DNA from: Actinocrispum wychmicini
GTDB taxonomy: Bacteria > Actinomycetota > Actinomycetes > Mycobacteriales > Pseudonocardiaceae
Direction of reading: 5' to 3'
Assembly: GCF_004345645.1 (NCBI RefSeq)
Contig: NZ_SLWS01000005.1
Coordinates: forward strand, 1 to 64,000
Length of the DNA stretch: 64,000 nucleotides
Positions 24,979-33,559 of this stretch are shown piece after piece. Numbering within the stretch: the stretch's first letter is position 1; every line of letters starts with the position of its first letter. A model generated the notes under the pieces. That model had not been told where the DNA came from, did no database searches, and worked only from the letters and a program-made list of their open reading frames with translations. The position numbers and the translations under genes are program-made.

Positions 24979-27486
24979 ATGCGCCACCGTTTGTTCACTG
25001 CTCACTGGCTGACTGTGATCCTCGCTCTGTTGGTCACAGCGGTGGGGATCGTGCCGGTTCAGGCGGTCGCCGCTCCTGGTCGCGATACGTCCAGCCTGCC
25101 CGAGGCGCCGACACGTGGTCTGCGTGAGGCGCGGGCGGCGATGATGGCCGCGACACCGGTTTCCACCGGTGCGAAGCGTGAGGCCAAGGCGTCCGCAGCT
25201 GTCTCGGGTGCTCCGGCTGGGTCGTTGTACACGCCGTTGGCGCCGACGCGTGTGTTGGATACGCGCAATGGCACCGGTGGGGTGCGTGGCCCGGTCGGCC
25301 CGCGGTCGTCCATTGTGCTTGATCTGTCCGGGCGGGTGCCGGCTTCCGCGACGGCTGTGGTGCTGAACGTGACCGGCACCGACGTGACGAACGCCACCTT
25401 TATCACCGTGTTTCCGGACGGTGATGGCCAGCCGCTGGCTTCCAACCTCAACCTGGCGCCAGGGGACATCCGGCCGAACCTGACGACTGTGGCCGTCAGC
25501 CCGAGCGGCAAGGTACGGCTGTACAACGACAGTGGCAGTGTCGATCTGGTCGCCGACCTGGCCGGCTACTACGCCCCTCAGCAAGGCGCGGGCTACACCT
25601 CCCGGGTGCCGGTCCGGGTGCTGGACACCCGAAACGGCACGGGCGGGGTCGGTGCGGGCGGCACGGTCACTGTTGACGTCTCAACACTGGTGCCTGCCTC
25701 CGCCACCGCGGTCACGTTCAACCTGACGGGCATCCTGCCGAGCCAGTTCACCTTCGTGACCGCCTGGCCACACGGCACTCCGAGGCCCGTCGCCTCGAAC
25801 CTCAACCTGGGTCCGGGCGCCATCACACCGAACCTGGTCACGGTGACGCTCGGCCAGGACCGAAAAGTCGATCTGTACAACGACCAAGGCGTCATCCACC
25901 TGCTCGCCGACCTGGCCGGCTACTACGCCCCCGGTGTGGGGGACGCGTTCTTCCAGCTCGCTCCCCAACGGGTGCTGGACACGCGGTACGACCCCGTTGC
26001 CGTTGGCCCCGATAGCCGCAAGACCGTGTCGCTTGGACGCTGGCTGCCGCCCACGGCCACGGCTGTCGTCGCGAACCTCACCGGCACCGGGCCGACCGAC
26101 CCGACGTACATCACTATGTGGCCGACCGGGCAGGGCCGCCCCAACGCGTCCAACCTGAACCTGGCGGCCGGGCAGACCGCGCCGAACCTGGCGGTCGCCC
26201 AGCTCGATCGGCAGAGCCAGCAGGTGGACCTGTACAACAGCCAGGGCCATGTCGACCTGATCCTGGACCTGGCCGGCTACTTCGGAGCCGCGCCAGCGGC
26301 GCCCTGCACCAGCCAATGTGCCTACGCCTGGGGGAGCAACGCGTTCGGCCAGCTCGCCAACGGCACCACTGGCGGCTACAGCAGCACGCCGGGACAGATG
26401 GCCGGGTTGTCCGGCGTCACCTTGATCACGGGCGACAACACCAACGGGTACGCGGTGCTCGCCGACGGCACGACCCGGTCGTGGGGTGACAACGCGGTTG
26501 GCCAGTTGGCCAATGACTGGGACAACGGCATGTCGACCGTGCCGGTGAAAGTGGACAGTACGGGCACCAGTCTCGACACCCCGTCCGCACTCGTCTCGGT
26601 CGGCTGGACCGCGTACGCGGTCTCCACGTCACGGCCGTTCTCTTGGGGCTACGGCGCGAACGGCGAGCGCGGGATGGGCATTGACCCAAGCGGCGGTTAC
26701 AACTACCCGATCCAGATCTGGAGCCTGCCGCCGATCAAGCAGGTCGCCAGCGCGTTCGGCAGCGGGTTCTTCCTGGACACGTCCGGCGCGGTGTGGGTCA
26801 CCGGCATCAACGGCGGACTGTTCGGCAACGGCGACTTCGGCACGGGCTGTGACACGCTGCCGGTCGCCGAAGGATGCCGGACTCTCAGCCCGCAGAAGGT
26901 CCCGGGCCTGACCAATGTCGTGTCCATCGCGGCCGGATGGAACACCGCGTACGCGATCACCTCGGACGGCACGGTGTACGGGTGGGGCTGGAACGCGGAA
27001 GGCCAGTTGGCTCTCGGCACGCAGGGCGGGTCGGCCTGCTACCAGAACCGGACCCTGCCCGACTGTGTCGCGCTGTCCCCGGTGAAGATCCCGGCGCTGA
27101 CCGGGGTCAAGCGGATCGTCGGCGGCCTGTCCACCGACTACGCGGTCAAGGCGGACGGCTCGGTGTCGGCCTGGGGCTGGAACTTCGAGGGCCAGGTCGG
27201 CAACGGGACCTTCGGCCAGGACTGTGTCAACCATGCCGACGGCGCGAACTGCGTTGTGCCGTCCCCGGTCGCTGTCTCCGGGCTCGCCGGCGTCTCCGAT
27301 CTGGCCGCCGGTGCCCTGTTCGCCGAGGCGCTGCTGCCGGACGGAACGGTGTGGACCTGGGGCAGCAGCCGGTACGGCCAGGTCGGCAGGCCCACTGACT
27401 CCTCGGTTCCGACGCAGGTCGCCGGCCTGTCAGGGGTGACCGCGATCGGCGTCGGCGGCTGGACCGGGTACGCCGTCACGAGCTGA
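24979..27486 (+). CDS. Secreted protein with three beta modules and RCC1 repeats
   Basis: This 835-residue protein starts at ATG 24979 behind GGGGGAG and has a Sec signal peptide (about 1-32, LTVILALLVTAVGIVPVQA). Three homologous modules of about 115 residues begin near residues 83, 205 and 325; each opens with a (P/Q)xRVLDTR motif and closes with VDL(V/L)xDLAGY(Y/F). From about 449 to the end there are RCC1-type repeats (YAWGSNAFGQLANG, YGWGWNAEGQLALG, WTWGSSRYGQVG), which should fold as a seven-bladed beta-propeller. There is no catalytic motif; a surface-binding or adhesion role is likely. It is transcribed towards the lasso cluster. Confidence 0.85.
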   Translation: MRHRLFTAHWLTVILALLVTAVGIVPVQAVAAPGRDTSSLPEAPTRGLREARAAMMAATPVSTGAKREAKASAAVSGAPAGSLYTPLAPTRVLDTRNGTGGVRGPVGPRSSIVLDLSGRVPASATAVVLNVTGTDVTNATFITVFPDGDGQPLASNLNLAPGDIRPNLTTVAVSPSGKVRLYNDSGSVDLVADLAGYYAPQQGAGYTSRVPVRVLDTRNGTGGVGAGGTVTVDVSTLVPASATAVTFNLTGILPSQFTFVTAWPHGTPRPVASNLNLGPGAITPNLVTVTLGQDRKVDLYNDQGVIHLLADLAGYYAPGVGDAFFQLAPQRVLDTRYDPVAVGPDSRKTVSLGRWLPPTATAVVANLTGTGPTDPTYITMWPTGQGRPNASNLNLAAGQTAPNLAVAQLDRQSQQVDLYNSQGHVDLILDLAGYFGAAPAAPCTSQCAYAWGSNAFGQLANGTTGGYSSTPGQMAGLSGVTLITGDNTNGYAVLADGTTRSWGDNAVGQLANDWDNGMSTVPVKVDSTGTSLDTPSALVSVGWTAYAVSTSRPFSWGYGANGERGMGIDPSGGYNYPIQIWSLPPIKQVASAFGSGFFLDTSGAVWVTGINGGLFGNGDFGTGCDTLPVAEGCRTLSPQKVPGLTNVVSIAAGWNTAYAITSDGTVYGWGWNAEGQLALGTQGGSACYQNRTLPDCVALSPVKIPALTGVKRIVGGLSTDYAVKADGSVSAWGWNFEGQVGNGTFGQDCVNHADGANCVVPSPVAVSGLAGVSDLAAGALFAEALLPDGTVWTWGSSRYGQVGRPTDSSVPTQVAGLSGVTAIGVGGWTGYAVTS

Positions 27487-27514
27487 AACGTGCCACCCCG
27501 TTGGTGATCCCGGC

Positions 27515-28228
27515 TCACACGGTCAGGACTTTCCGGTAGGTGGGCGGGATCGGCGCGTCCAGTGGGTCGGTGACCGGCTCGCCGCGTACTTCGATCCACG
27601 CGTGGAAGGTCTGGGGGTCCACGGCTGTGCCGAAACACCAGTCCACCCGGTGGCGCTGGAGGGCGGCTGTCAGGACGGCTGTCAAGGACAGTTCGAGGCA
27701 GGCCACTCGGCCTGGGTAGGCGCGTGTGATCCGGTGGGCCGCGGACAGCGCGGACTCTGCCTCGGGCACCGTGGCGTCCTTGTGGGCCAGGGTTTTCCGC
27801 AGCCGGATGACGGTGTTCGTCGCGATTCGGAAGGGCAGCCGGAGCAGGACGAGGGCGATCAGGAACGCCACCAGGGCGGCCGCGCGTTGACCGGAGGTGA
27901 TCCGGCCGGTGGGCTTCTGGGCCGTCATCAGGACCGCGGCCGCGCTGCGCTTCAGGTCCTCCGCCAGGACAAGCAGGCCGCGGGCGACCAGGGCGCGGAC
28001 AAGCTGCTCGACGTCGTGCCGGATGCGTTCGGCCGGGATGTGGGGATGGCGGTCGGCCAGGACGTTCACCGCCTCGTCCAGGTCGACCGACGAGGAGAGC
28101 GCATGGAAGAAGTCCGTGCCGGTGCGGTTCAGTTTGTGCCAGTGGCCGGTCACCTGGTTGAGCAGCACGAGGTCACCGTTGCCGTCCGTCGCGGCGTGCA
28201 CGGTCGAAGGCACAGTGAACTCGTTCAA
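27515..28228 (-). CDS. Lasso peptide leader-binding (RRE) and B2 protease fusion
   Basis: This 237-residue protein fuses the two lasso B functions. Residues about 1-85 are a PqqD-like RRE that binds the leader (GDLVLLNQVTGHWHKLN, ERIRHDVEQLVRALVARGLL). Residues about 120-237 are the transglutaminase-like leader protease, with the predicted Cys in GRVACLELSL, His in FHAWIEV and Asp in VTDP. A hydrophobic stretch (ALVAFLIALVLLRLPFRI) precedes it, as usual in B2 proteins. The TTG start at 28228 overlaps the stop of the cyclase gene (TTGA), so the two are coupled. Together with the cyclase it should mature the precursor at 30016-30168. Confidence 0.85.
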   Translation of the reverse strand: MNEFTVPSTVHAATDGNGDLVLLNQVTGHWHKLNRTGTDFFHALSSSVDLDEAVNVLADRHPHIPAERIRHDVEQLVRALVARGLLVLAEDLKRSAAAVLMTAQKPTGRITSGQRAAALVAFLIALVLLRLPFRIATNTVIRLRKTLAHKDATVPEAESALSAAHRITRAYPGRVACLELSLTAVLTAALQRHRVDWCFGTAVDPQTFHAWIEVRGEPVTDPLDAPIPPTYRKVLTV

Positions 28229-29973
28229 ACTCCGGCTACCTTTCGGGACACGTCACGCAGCCACACTTCGACGGCGAACACCTGGTTCAAGGCACCCCAC
28301 GGCGTCGGCAGCCCCTGCACGGCGCCTTCGAGCGTGGCACGGACAGGCACGGGGTTGATGAGGCCGTGGTCGGCGGCGGCCGAGTCGGCCAGCAGCCGCC
28401 GCAGCGCCGGCGCGGCCCGGCGGATACCCAGGTAGGCGCTGCGCGTGTAGTCGCCTTTGGTGGGGCGGGTCAGTACGGGTTCCGGCACCAGACCCGACAA
28501 CGCCGTTCGCAGCAAGGGCTTGGGTGTTGTCGGATCCACACGTCGAAACGCCGGCAACGAGAGGCAGGCGCGGACGACCTCGCTGTCCAGGAACGGCGCG
28601 TGCACGGCGATCCCGAACTCGTCGCCGACATGGCGGACCGCCCGTTGGGTGAGCACCTGGGTGCGGAGTTGGCCGCGGGCCACGATGTCGCCGACACCCA
28701 TCGTGTCGAACGTCCTGTCCGCCACCGCGTGGATGTGGGCGGCGAGCTCCGCGCGAGCGGGCTTGGCAAGCCAGTGGGTCTGCGGGACATCCCAGTAGCC
28801 GATCGCCTCCGCCTCCCAGAGCGGCTCCCCGGGCACCGTCGCGCGGCCGACAGACGCGGCCAACATGAGCAGGGCGCGTCGCCGGCTCGTTGCCGCGAGC
28901 GCGACCGCGTGGCGAGCCAGGGCGAGCGGTGAGCGTTGGCGGATACGTGCCCACGCGACGCAGTGGCGCCACAGGGCGCCCATGTCACCCCGTCGGGCGA
29001 GGTCGGCGAGGTACGCCGGAGGCGCGCCGAGGACCACGTCGCCACCCTCGCCGACGAGATGGACGGCCGAGCCCAGCTCGGCGGCGAGACGGAGGCGGGC
29101 GCGGAGCGGGCCGGTGGCGATCGACGAGACGTGCGGATCGTCGCGCGCCGGCACGAGGTCCTGGTAGGGCAGGTCTTCGGCGGTCCCGTCGACCCAGTGA
29201 TGACGCAGTCCAGGGGCGAACCGCAGGTAGTTCTCGGCGCGGACCGGATCGTCGTGAACCGGGTTGGCTGGACTCCGGTAAGTAAGTCCCTTAACCCCGT
29301 GGTTCCACCCGTGTGCGAGCAGGGCAAGCGAGGTGGAATCGATGCCGCCGCTGAAATCCGTCGTCATGAACGGCGTTTCGGTGGCACGTGCCGAGACCGC
29401 CGCGGTCAGCGATAATCGCAGCCGTTCGGCCGCGTCGGCGAACGTCAGGTCTTTGTCGGGCTCGACCGGGTCGAATTTCTCCAGTTGGCGGCCCGAATAG
29501 CCGGTACGGACGAGGTGTCCGGGCGGTATTTGTTTCACCTGATGGAATGGCGTTCGATAGTCGGACACTTCCAGTGCGCCGGGACAAATGAGACCGGCGG
29601 CGATGTGGATCCGGTCGAGCCGGGCGTTCGCCCGCGCGGCGATGTCCGTGGCGTTCGTGCCGAACAGGGCGCCGTCCGGCACGTCGCACACGTACAGCGG
29701 GAACTGGCCGACCGGGTCGGCGATCAAGGTGACTTCATCCGAAAAAAGCAACGCGAGCGAGTAACAACCGAGCCATTCGGTCAGCTGTCGCGGTTTTCCG
29801 GTCACCCGCACTGCCGTCAAGCCGTCCGCCAGGAGTGCGTCGGTCGCCAGGCAGTGCCCGATAACGATCATCTCGACGCCGGGGACGGTGATCGTCCGTG
29901 TTTCCGGACCCGGGGTCGCCGAAAGGACCGCCACGCTCGCGGTTGGACTCCTCCAGATGCCGACAAAATTCAC
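28225..29973 (-). CDS. Lasso peptide macrolactam cyclase (asparagine synthetase-like)
   Basis: This 582-residue protein is related to asparagine synthetase B. The N-terminal glutaminase-like region (about 1-170) lacks a catalytic Cys2. The synthetase domain has the PP-loop SGGIDST at 208-214 and conserved segments such as LVGEGGDVVLG and HAPFLDSEVVRA. In lasso pathways this enzyme adenylates the Asp or Glu side chain and joins it to the Gly1 amine. GTG 29973 is preceded by GAGGGG. It lies between the precursor gene (43 bases upstream) and the coupled B gene, forming an A-C-B order. The family could also act on other peptides, but the context favours lasso synthesis. Confidence 0.88.
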   Translation of the reverse strand: MNFVGIWRSPTASVAVLSATPGPETRTITVPGVEMIVIGHCLATDALLADGLTAVRVTGKPRQLTEWLGCYSLALLFSDEVTLIADPVGQFPLYVCDVPDGALFGTNATDIAARANARLDRIHIAAGLICPGALEVSDYRTPFHQVKQIPPGHLVRTGYSGRQLEKFDPVEPDKDLTFADAAERLRLSLTAAVSARATETPFMTTDFSGGIDSTSLALLAHGWNHGVKGLTYRSPANPVHDDPVRAENYLRFAPGLRHHWVDGTAEDLPYQDLVPARDDPHVSSIATGPLRARLRLAAELGSAVHLVGEGGDVVLGAPPAYLADLARRGDMGALWRHCVAWARIRQRSPLALARHAVALAATSRRRALLMLAASVGRATVPGEPLWEAEAIGYWDVPQTHWLAKPARAELAAHIHAVADRTFDTMGVGDIVARGQLRTQVLTQRAVRHVGDEFGIAVHAPFLDSEVVRACLSLPAFRRVDPTTPKPLLRTALSGLVPEPVLTRPTKGDYTRSAYLGIRRAAPALRRLLADSAAADHGLINPVPVRATLEGAVQGLPTPWGALNQVFAVEVWLRDVSRKVAGV

Positions 29974-30015
29974 CCGAGCCCCTCGGATGCCCTGATTCAG
30001 ACCGACAACGAACGG

Positions 30016-30168
30016 TCAGTTGTACCGCTGGGCGCTCTCGTCGCCTGAGCCGTTGGCATTTCCGTGGGTAATGGTAAAGATATGTCCGAAATCGAACACG
30101 GCCGGCGGTTCGTAGTCTGTTTCGTTCCGCGGTACCTCACACTGAGTGTTGACACCCTCGTCGGCCAC
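30016..30168 (-). CDS. Lasso peptide precursor
   Basis: This 50-residue ORF starts at GTG 30168, six bases after a perfect AGGAGG. The leader (1-35) has the RRE recognition pattern Y19-x-x-P22 followed by G28, and Thr at position -2 (T34) before the cut. The predicted core is GNANGSGDESAQRYN (36-50): Gly1 with Asp8 or Glu9 as ring partner, giving an 8- or 9-residue macrolactam and a tail of 6-7 residues. The core is polar and ends RYN, loosely like albusnodin-type cores, but no acetyltransferase gene is nearby. No exporter or isopeptidase gene was seen close by either. It is too short for routine gene calling. Confidence 0.8.
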   Translation of the reverse strand: MADEGVNTQCEVPRNETDYEPPAVFDFGHIFTITHGNANGSGDESAQRYN

Positions 30169-30400
30169 CAGCCACCTCCTATGCTCTAATTCGGACAGTC
30201 GTACGCGGCTTTACAATGAGTTAAGCGTACCGAGCGTCTTGTGTCACTCACCAGGGTAGAAAGTTGCACCGTTCGGGTTATTGGAGGCGTCGGCATGGAA
30301 GGCTCTTTCCCATTTGTTCGATAGCCCGGTCCAAGCGGTTCGTATCAGGGTATTGTTCAACTTGACGAGCCGTCATCGCCGTGGCTAAAGTTGCGCACGG

Positions 30401-30418
30401 CACGACATGCGTGTCGTG
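30401..30418. promoter_or_regulatory. Palindrome upstream of the ROK regulator
   Basis: CACGACA (30401-30407) and TGTCGTG (30412-30418) are perfect inverted repeats around TGCG, 34 bases before the GTG start of the ROK regulator. A regulator operator is likely (possibly autoregulation); it sits in the gap between the divergent lasso operon and the ROK gene. Confidence 0.55.
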
Positions 30419-30451
30419 TCGCGTTCAAATTGAAGCTTGAGGAGATGTCGG

Positions 30452-31666
30452 GTGACATCAAGCAGTACGACCTACGACGCCCGGGCCCTGTTGTGGAAGC
30501 CCTCGGACTCCCTGCGGGACGCGAACCGACGCAAGATCATTCGCGCGGTCATGGTCGAACCCGGCACCCAGGTGCAGATCGCCCGGCTCACCGAACTCTC
30601 CCAGGCTACCGTCTCGGGCCTGGTGAACGAGCTGCAGCAGGAGAACATCCTGCGGGTGGACAACAGTGAGGGCGCCAGGGGCAACAAGCTCCGGCTCGGT
30701 GGCGTGCGCGGGGTCGCGGTGGGGGTGGAGGTCAACCACAACGGCCTGACCGTCGCCGCCCGCCGCGTCGACACGTCCTCCATCGAGTACGAGACCGCGG
30801 ACTTCGGCGCCGAGCAGGGCGGCAACGTCTGGGTCCGGGAGAGCGCCCGGCTGATCCGGGAGGTGGCCGGCGCGACCGGGCTGGACGCGGACCACATCGT
30901 GTCCATCGGGCTCGGCATCCCGGCCGCCATCGACCCGCGGACCAGCCGGGTCACCCAGGTGGCCTCGTCGCTCGACTGGGACCTGACCGGCGACCCGGCC
31001 ACCCGGTTCAAGGACCACTTCCCCAACGTTCCCATCATCGTCGACAACGAGGCCAACCTGGCCGCCTACGGCGAATACCTGTACGGCGCCGGCCGCGGCA
31101 CGGAGACGATGATGTTCGTCAAGGCGTCGACCGGCCTGGGCGCGGGCATGATCGTCGGTGGCCTCATCTACCGTGGCCGGCACGGCCTGGCCAGCGAGAT
31201 CGGCCACCTCACGATGGACCCGCTGGGCACGGTGTGCCGGTGTGGCAACCGGGGCTGCCTGGAGACCATCGTCGGCGGCGCCCGGCTGGTCGACCAGGTC
31301 CGCCAGGCCTACGCGGGATACCGGATGGATCTGCCGACCGGCCTGGAAGGCATGATCGAACGCGCCAAGGCCGGTGACCAGGTGTGCCGGCGGGTTCTGC
31401 AGGACGCGAGCCGGAACATCGGTATCGCGCTCGCGCGGGTCGGCAACATCATGAACCCCGAGATGATGGTGCTCGGCGGCGAGCTGGGCCGGGCCTCCGA
31501 CCTGCTCGTCGAACCGGCGGTACAGGAAATGAGGTTGTACTCGCTGCGGGGCATGTTCGACCACACGCAGCCGACCAAGCTGGTGGGGTCGGAGCTCGGC
31601 CTGCTGGCCGGTGCCCGCGGTGCGCTCGCGTTCGCCCTGAAGGCGGACCGAACTGTGGACGCTTGA
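30452..31666 (+). CDS. ROK family transcriptional regulator
   Basis: This 404-residue protein has an N-terminal winged helix (about residues 20-75, QIARLTELSQATVSGLVNEL) and a C-terminal ROK sugar-kinase-like domain. The ROK zinc motif CRCGNRGCLETI is intact near residue 260, as are the family segments GIPAAIDP and VDNEANLAAYGEY. GTG 30452 follows GAGGAG at 7 bases. It is divergent from the lasso operon and followed by a CDP-glycerol transferase-like gene. Such regulators usually respond to a sugar or sugar phosphate; here the target is unknown, with autoregulation via the palindrome at 30401-30418 possible. Confidence 0.88.
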   Translation: MTSSSTTYDARALLWKPSDSLRDANRRKIIRAVMVEPGTQVQIARLTELSQATVSGLVNELQQENILRVDNSEGARGNKLRLGGVRGVAVGVEVNHNGLTVAARRVDTSSIEYETADFGAEQGGNVWVRESARLIREVAGATGLDADHIVSIGLGIPAAIDPRTSRVTQVASSLDWDLTGDPATRFKDHFPNVPIIVDNEANLAAYGEYLYGAGRGTETMMFVKASTGLGAGMIVGGLIYRGRHGLASEIGHLTMDPLGTVCRCGNRGCLETIVGGARLVDQVRQAYAGYRMDLPTGLEGMIERAKAGDQVCRRVLQDASRNIGIALARVGNIMNPEMMVLGGELGRASDLLVEPAVQEMRLYSLRGMFDHTQPTKLVGSELGLLAGARGALAFALKADRTVDA

Positions 31667-31687
31667 AAACCAGTCTACGAGCCTCAA

Positions 31688-31713
31688 GACTCTTGACTTC
31701 GATTCGAAGAGTC
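31688..31713. terminator. Inverted repeat after the ROK gene
   Basis: GACTCTT (31688-31694) and AAGAGTC (31707-31713) are exact inverted repeats around 12 bases. It lies 22 bases after the ROK stop; it may be a weak terminator or an operator for the next gene. The remainder of the gap to 31938 shows a 72-codon frame from 31767 that is not convincing. Confidence 0.4.
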
Positions 31714-31938
31714 GTACGCTTTCGATGTAGCCCCTAGCGAAACACGGGGTTCGAGGGGAGAAGGCGATGCGGCTTCCTGTCTTGAGACGCGTGTGCCGGC
31801 CGTTGATCCGGCTGCCAACGCTGAGCCTGTCGATCACCACCGGCCCGATGAGAACGGGCGACCCTGCTGCAACAGGAGTCGCCCGGAGTGTGTCCGACGA
31901 TCCTCCCCATCAGGAAGTTAGGAAAGGCTTGACGAACA

Positions 31939-33303
31939 ATGGCCATCCTACCGCGCCGCCTTCAGGCGGACGATCCCCCACCTGACTCAACGCCGGAGCG
32001 CGTCAGCCGGCCGCCGAGCATCCAGAAGATCCGTTCGTGGACCAGCCAGCGGGGTACCGCCGCGGTCGAGATCATCCGCAAGAGGGCTGTTTCCGTTACG
32101 CCAGCGGCAGATCGGCCGCAACCGCAGCACAGGCCATGGCGGACGGTCAATGTGGACCGAACGGTTCTCATCGCGGCGCACACGGTCGCCAGCCTGATGC
32201 GTCTGGAGGACATCATCCCGCTGATCGAAGCCGACCAACGGGTGCAACTGGTGTTCACCCAGGTGCCGGACGAGCTCGGCGACGGCGTCGAACAGCGGCT
32301 CAAGAACCTGGAAGTGCGGGTGATTCCCTGGCGGGAAGCCACATTGCGGTCGTTCGACCTGGTGGTCTCGGCGAGCCTGCACCAGATGGAACGAGTCCGC
32401 GCGCGGCGCCGGTTCGCCGCCCCCCACGGCGCCGGGTACAACAAGCTGTGGCCGTTGCTGGACTGGTCCGGTGACTCCAGCGCCCGCCCGGTGTACGGCT
32501 TGGACCGGGAGTCGTTGCTGCACAACGGAGTTCCGGTGTTCGACGCGATCGTGCTGCCGCACACGGATCATCTGGAGACGCTCGCGCGGCAGTGCCCGGA
32601 GTCGTTGAAGCACGCGGTGGTGGCCGGTGACCCGTGTTACGACCGGTTGGTGACCTCGTTGCTCGACCGGGACCTGTACCGCTCGAAGCTCGGTGTCCGC
32701 GACTCGCAGATCCTGGTGGCCGTGGCCTCCACCTGGGGACCGCAGTCGCTGATGGCGACCCAGCGGGACCTGTTGACCCGGCTGCCGTCGGAGCTGCCGG
32801 CCAACCACAAGGTGATCGCGACCCTGCACCCGGCGGTCTGGGCGGAGCACGGCGCCCGGCAGGTGCGGGTGTGGCTGCGCGAGGTGCGGGACGCCGGGGT
32901 CGACCTGATCGACGTCGGTGAGGACTGGCGGGCCCTGGTCACCAGCGCGGACGTGCTGATCGGCGACCACAGTTCAGTCGCGGTGTACGCGGCCGGCGTC
33001 GGCGTGCCGTTGTTGTTGAGTCATTTCCCGGCGACCGAGGTCGACCCGAACTCGGTGATGGCAGAGCTCGCGCGGCTCAGCCCACGCCTGGACCCCACCC
33101 GGGGCCTGCGGGAACAGCTGATGGACGCGTTGATGGCCCGCCCGCTGCAGTGGGACGCGGCGGCCCGACGAGTGACCGCGGCGCACGGCATGTCCGCGGT
33201 GATCATCCGGCAGACCCTGTACCGGTTGTTGGAGCTGGCCGAGCCACCGATGATCGCCCGGTGGCCATCGGTGCCGGTGCCGCAACTGGTGCGGGACGAG
33301 TGA
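31939..33303 (+). CDS. CDP-glycerol glycerophosphotransferase-like protein
   Basis: This 454-residue protein has a GT-B glycosyltransferase look. The C-terminal segment SADVLIGDHSSVAVYAAGVGVPLLL is the hallmark region of TagF/TagB-type CDP-glycerol glycerophosphotransferases (donor-site region), and HPAVWAEHG resembles the conserved TLHP motif. The N-terminal half (VLIAAHTVASLMRLEDIIPL) is a Rossmann-like start. The first 50 residues are polar and poorly conserved. ATG 31939 follows GGAAAGG. It could add polyol phosphate units to a wall glycopolymer, but many actinobacterial members are uncharacterised. It is followed by a terminator at 33317-33353. Confidence 0.65.
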   Translation: MAILPRRLQADDPPPDSTPERVSRPPSIQKIRSWTSQRGTAAVEIIRKRAVSVTPAADRPQPQHRPWRTVNVDRTVLIAAHTVASLMRLEDIIPLIEADQRVQLVFTQVPDELGDGVEQRLKNLEVRVIPWREATLRSFDLVVSASLHQMERVRARRRFAAPHGAGYNKLWPLLDWSGDSSARPVYGLDRESLLHNGVPVFDAIVLPHTDHLETLARQCPESLKHAVVAGDPCYDRLVTSLLDRDLYRSKLGVRDSQILVAVASTWGPQSLMATQRDLLTRLPSELPANHKVIATLHPAVWAEHGARQVRVWLREVRDAGVDLIDVGEDWRALVTSADVLIGDHSSVAVYAAGVGVPLLLSHFPATEVDPNSVMAELARLSPRLDPTRGLREQLMDALMARPLQWDAAARRVTAAHGMSAVIIRQTLYRLLELAEPPMIARWPSVPVPQLVRDE

Positions 33304-33316
33304 CCCCACGGACGGC

Positions 33317-33353
33317 AGCGGAGTAGCCAGGCCAAGGACCTGGTTGCTCCGCT
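33317..33353 (+). terminator. Terminator hairpin
   Basis: AGCGGAGTAGCCAGG (33317-33331) pairs with CCTGGTTGCTCCGCT (33339-33353) at 13 of 15 positions around CCAAGGA. It stands 14 bases after the glycerophosphotransferase-like gene. The following 200 bases before the glucanase gene hold only its leader. Confidence 0.7.
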
Positions 33354-33559
33354 GTTCGCCGTTCGAGCCCCGGTGCGGTGTCGGCAGGACGCTCGCCGGG
33401 CCTTCCTTCTTCTCTTCGGCCATTGACGTGGCCGTAGCACGTCTGTAACGCTTGGACTCTCGCGCGCAAGAAACTAACATTCGGCCGAAAAATCCACGGA
33501 CAAGGTCGGAAGATCCAACCTTCTCGTTACTCCTGCCCTCGGACGAGAGGTCTACCAGC

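Noticed and set aside
27602-29591. Long plus-strand frames opposite the lasso genes
   Set aside because: They are GC-rich antisense shadows without motifs, while the minus strand encodes clear lasso enzymes.
31767-31985. 72-codon frame with a plausible ribosome binding site before the glycerophosphotransferase-like gene
   Set aside because: It overlaps the start of that gene, has no motif and its composition is not convincing; it could only be a leader ORF.
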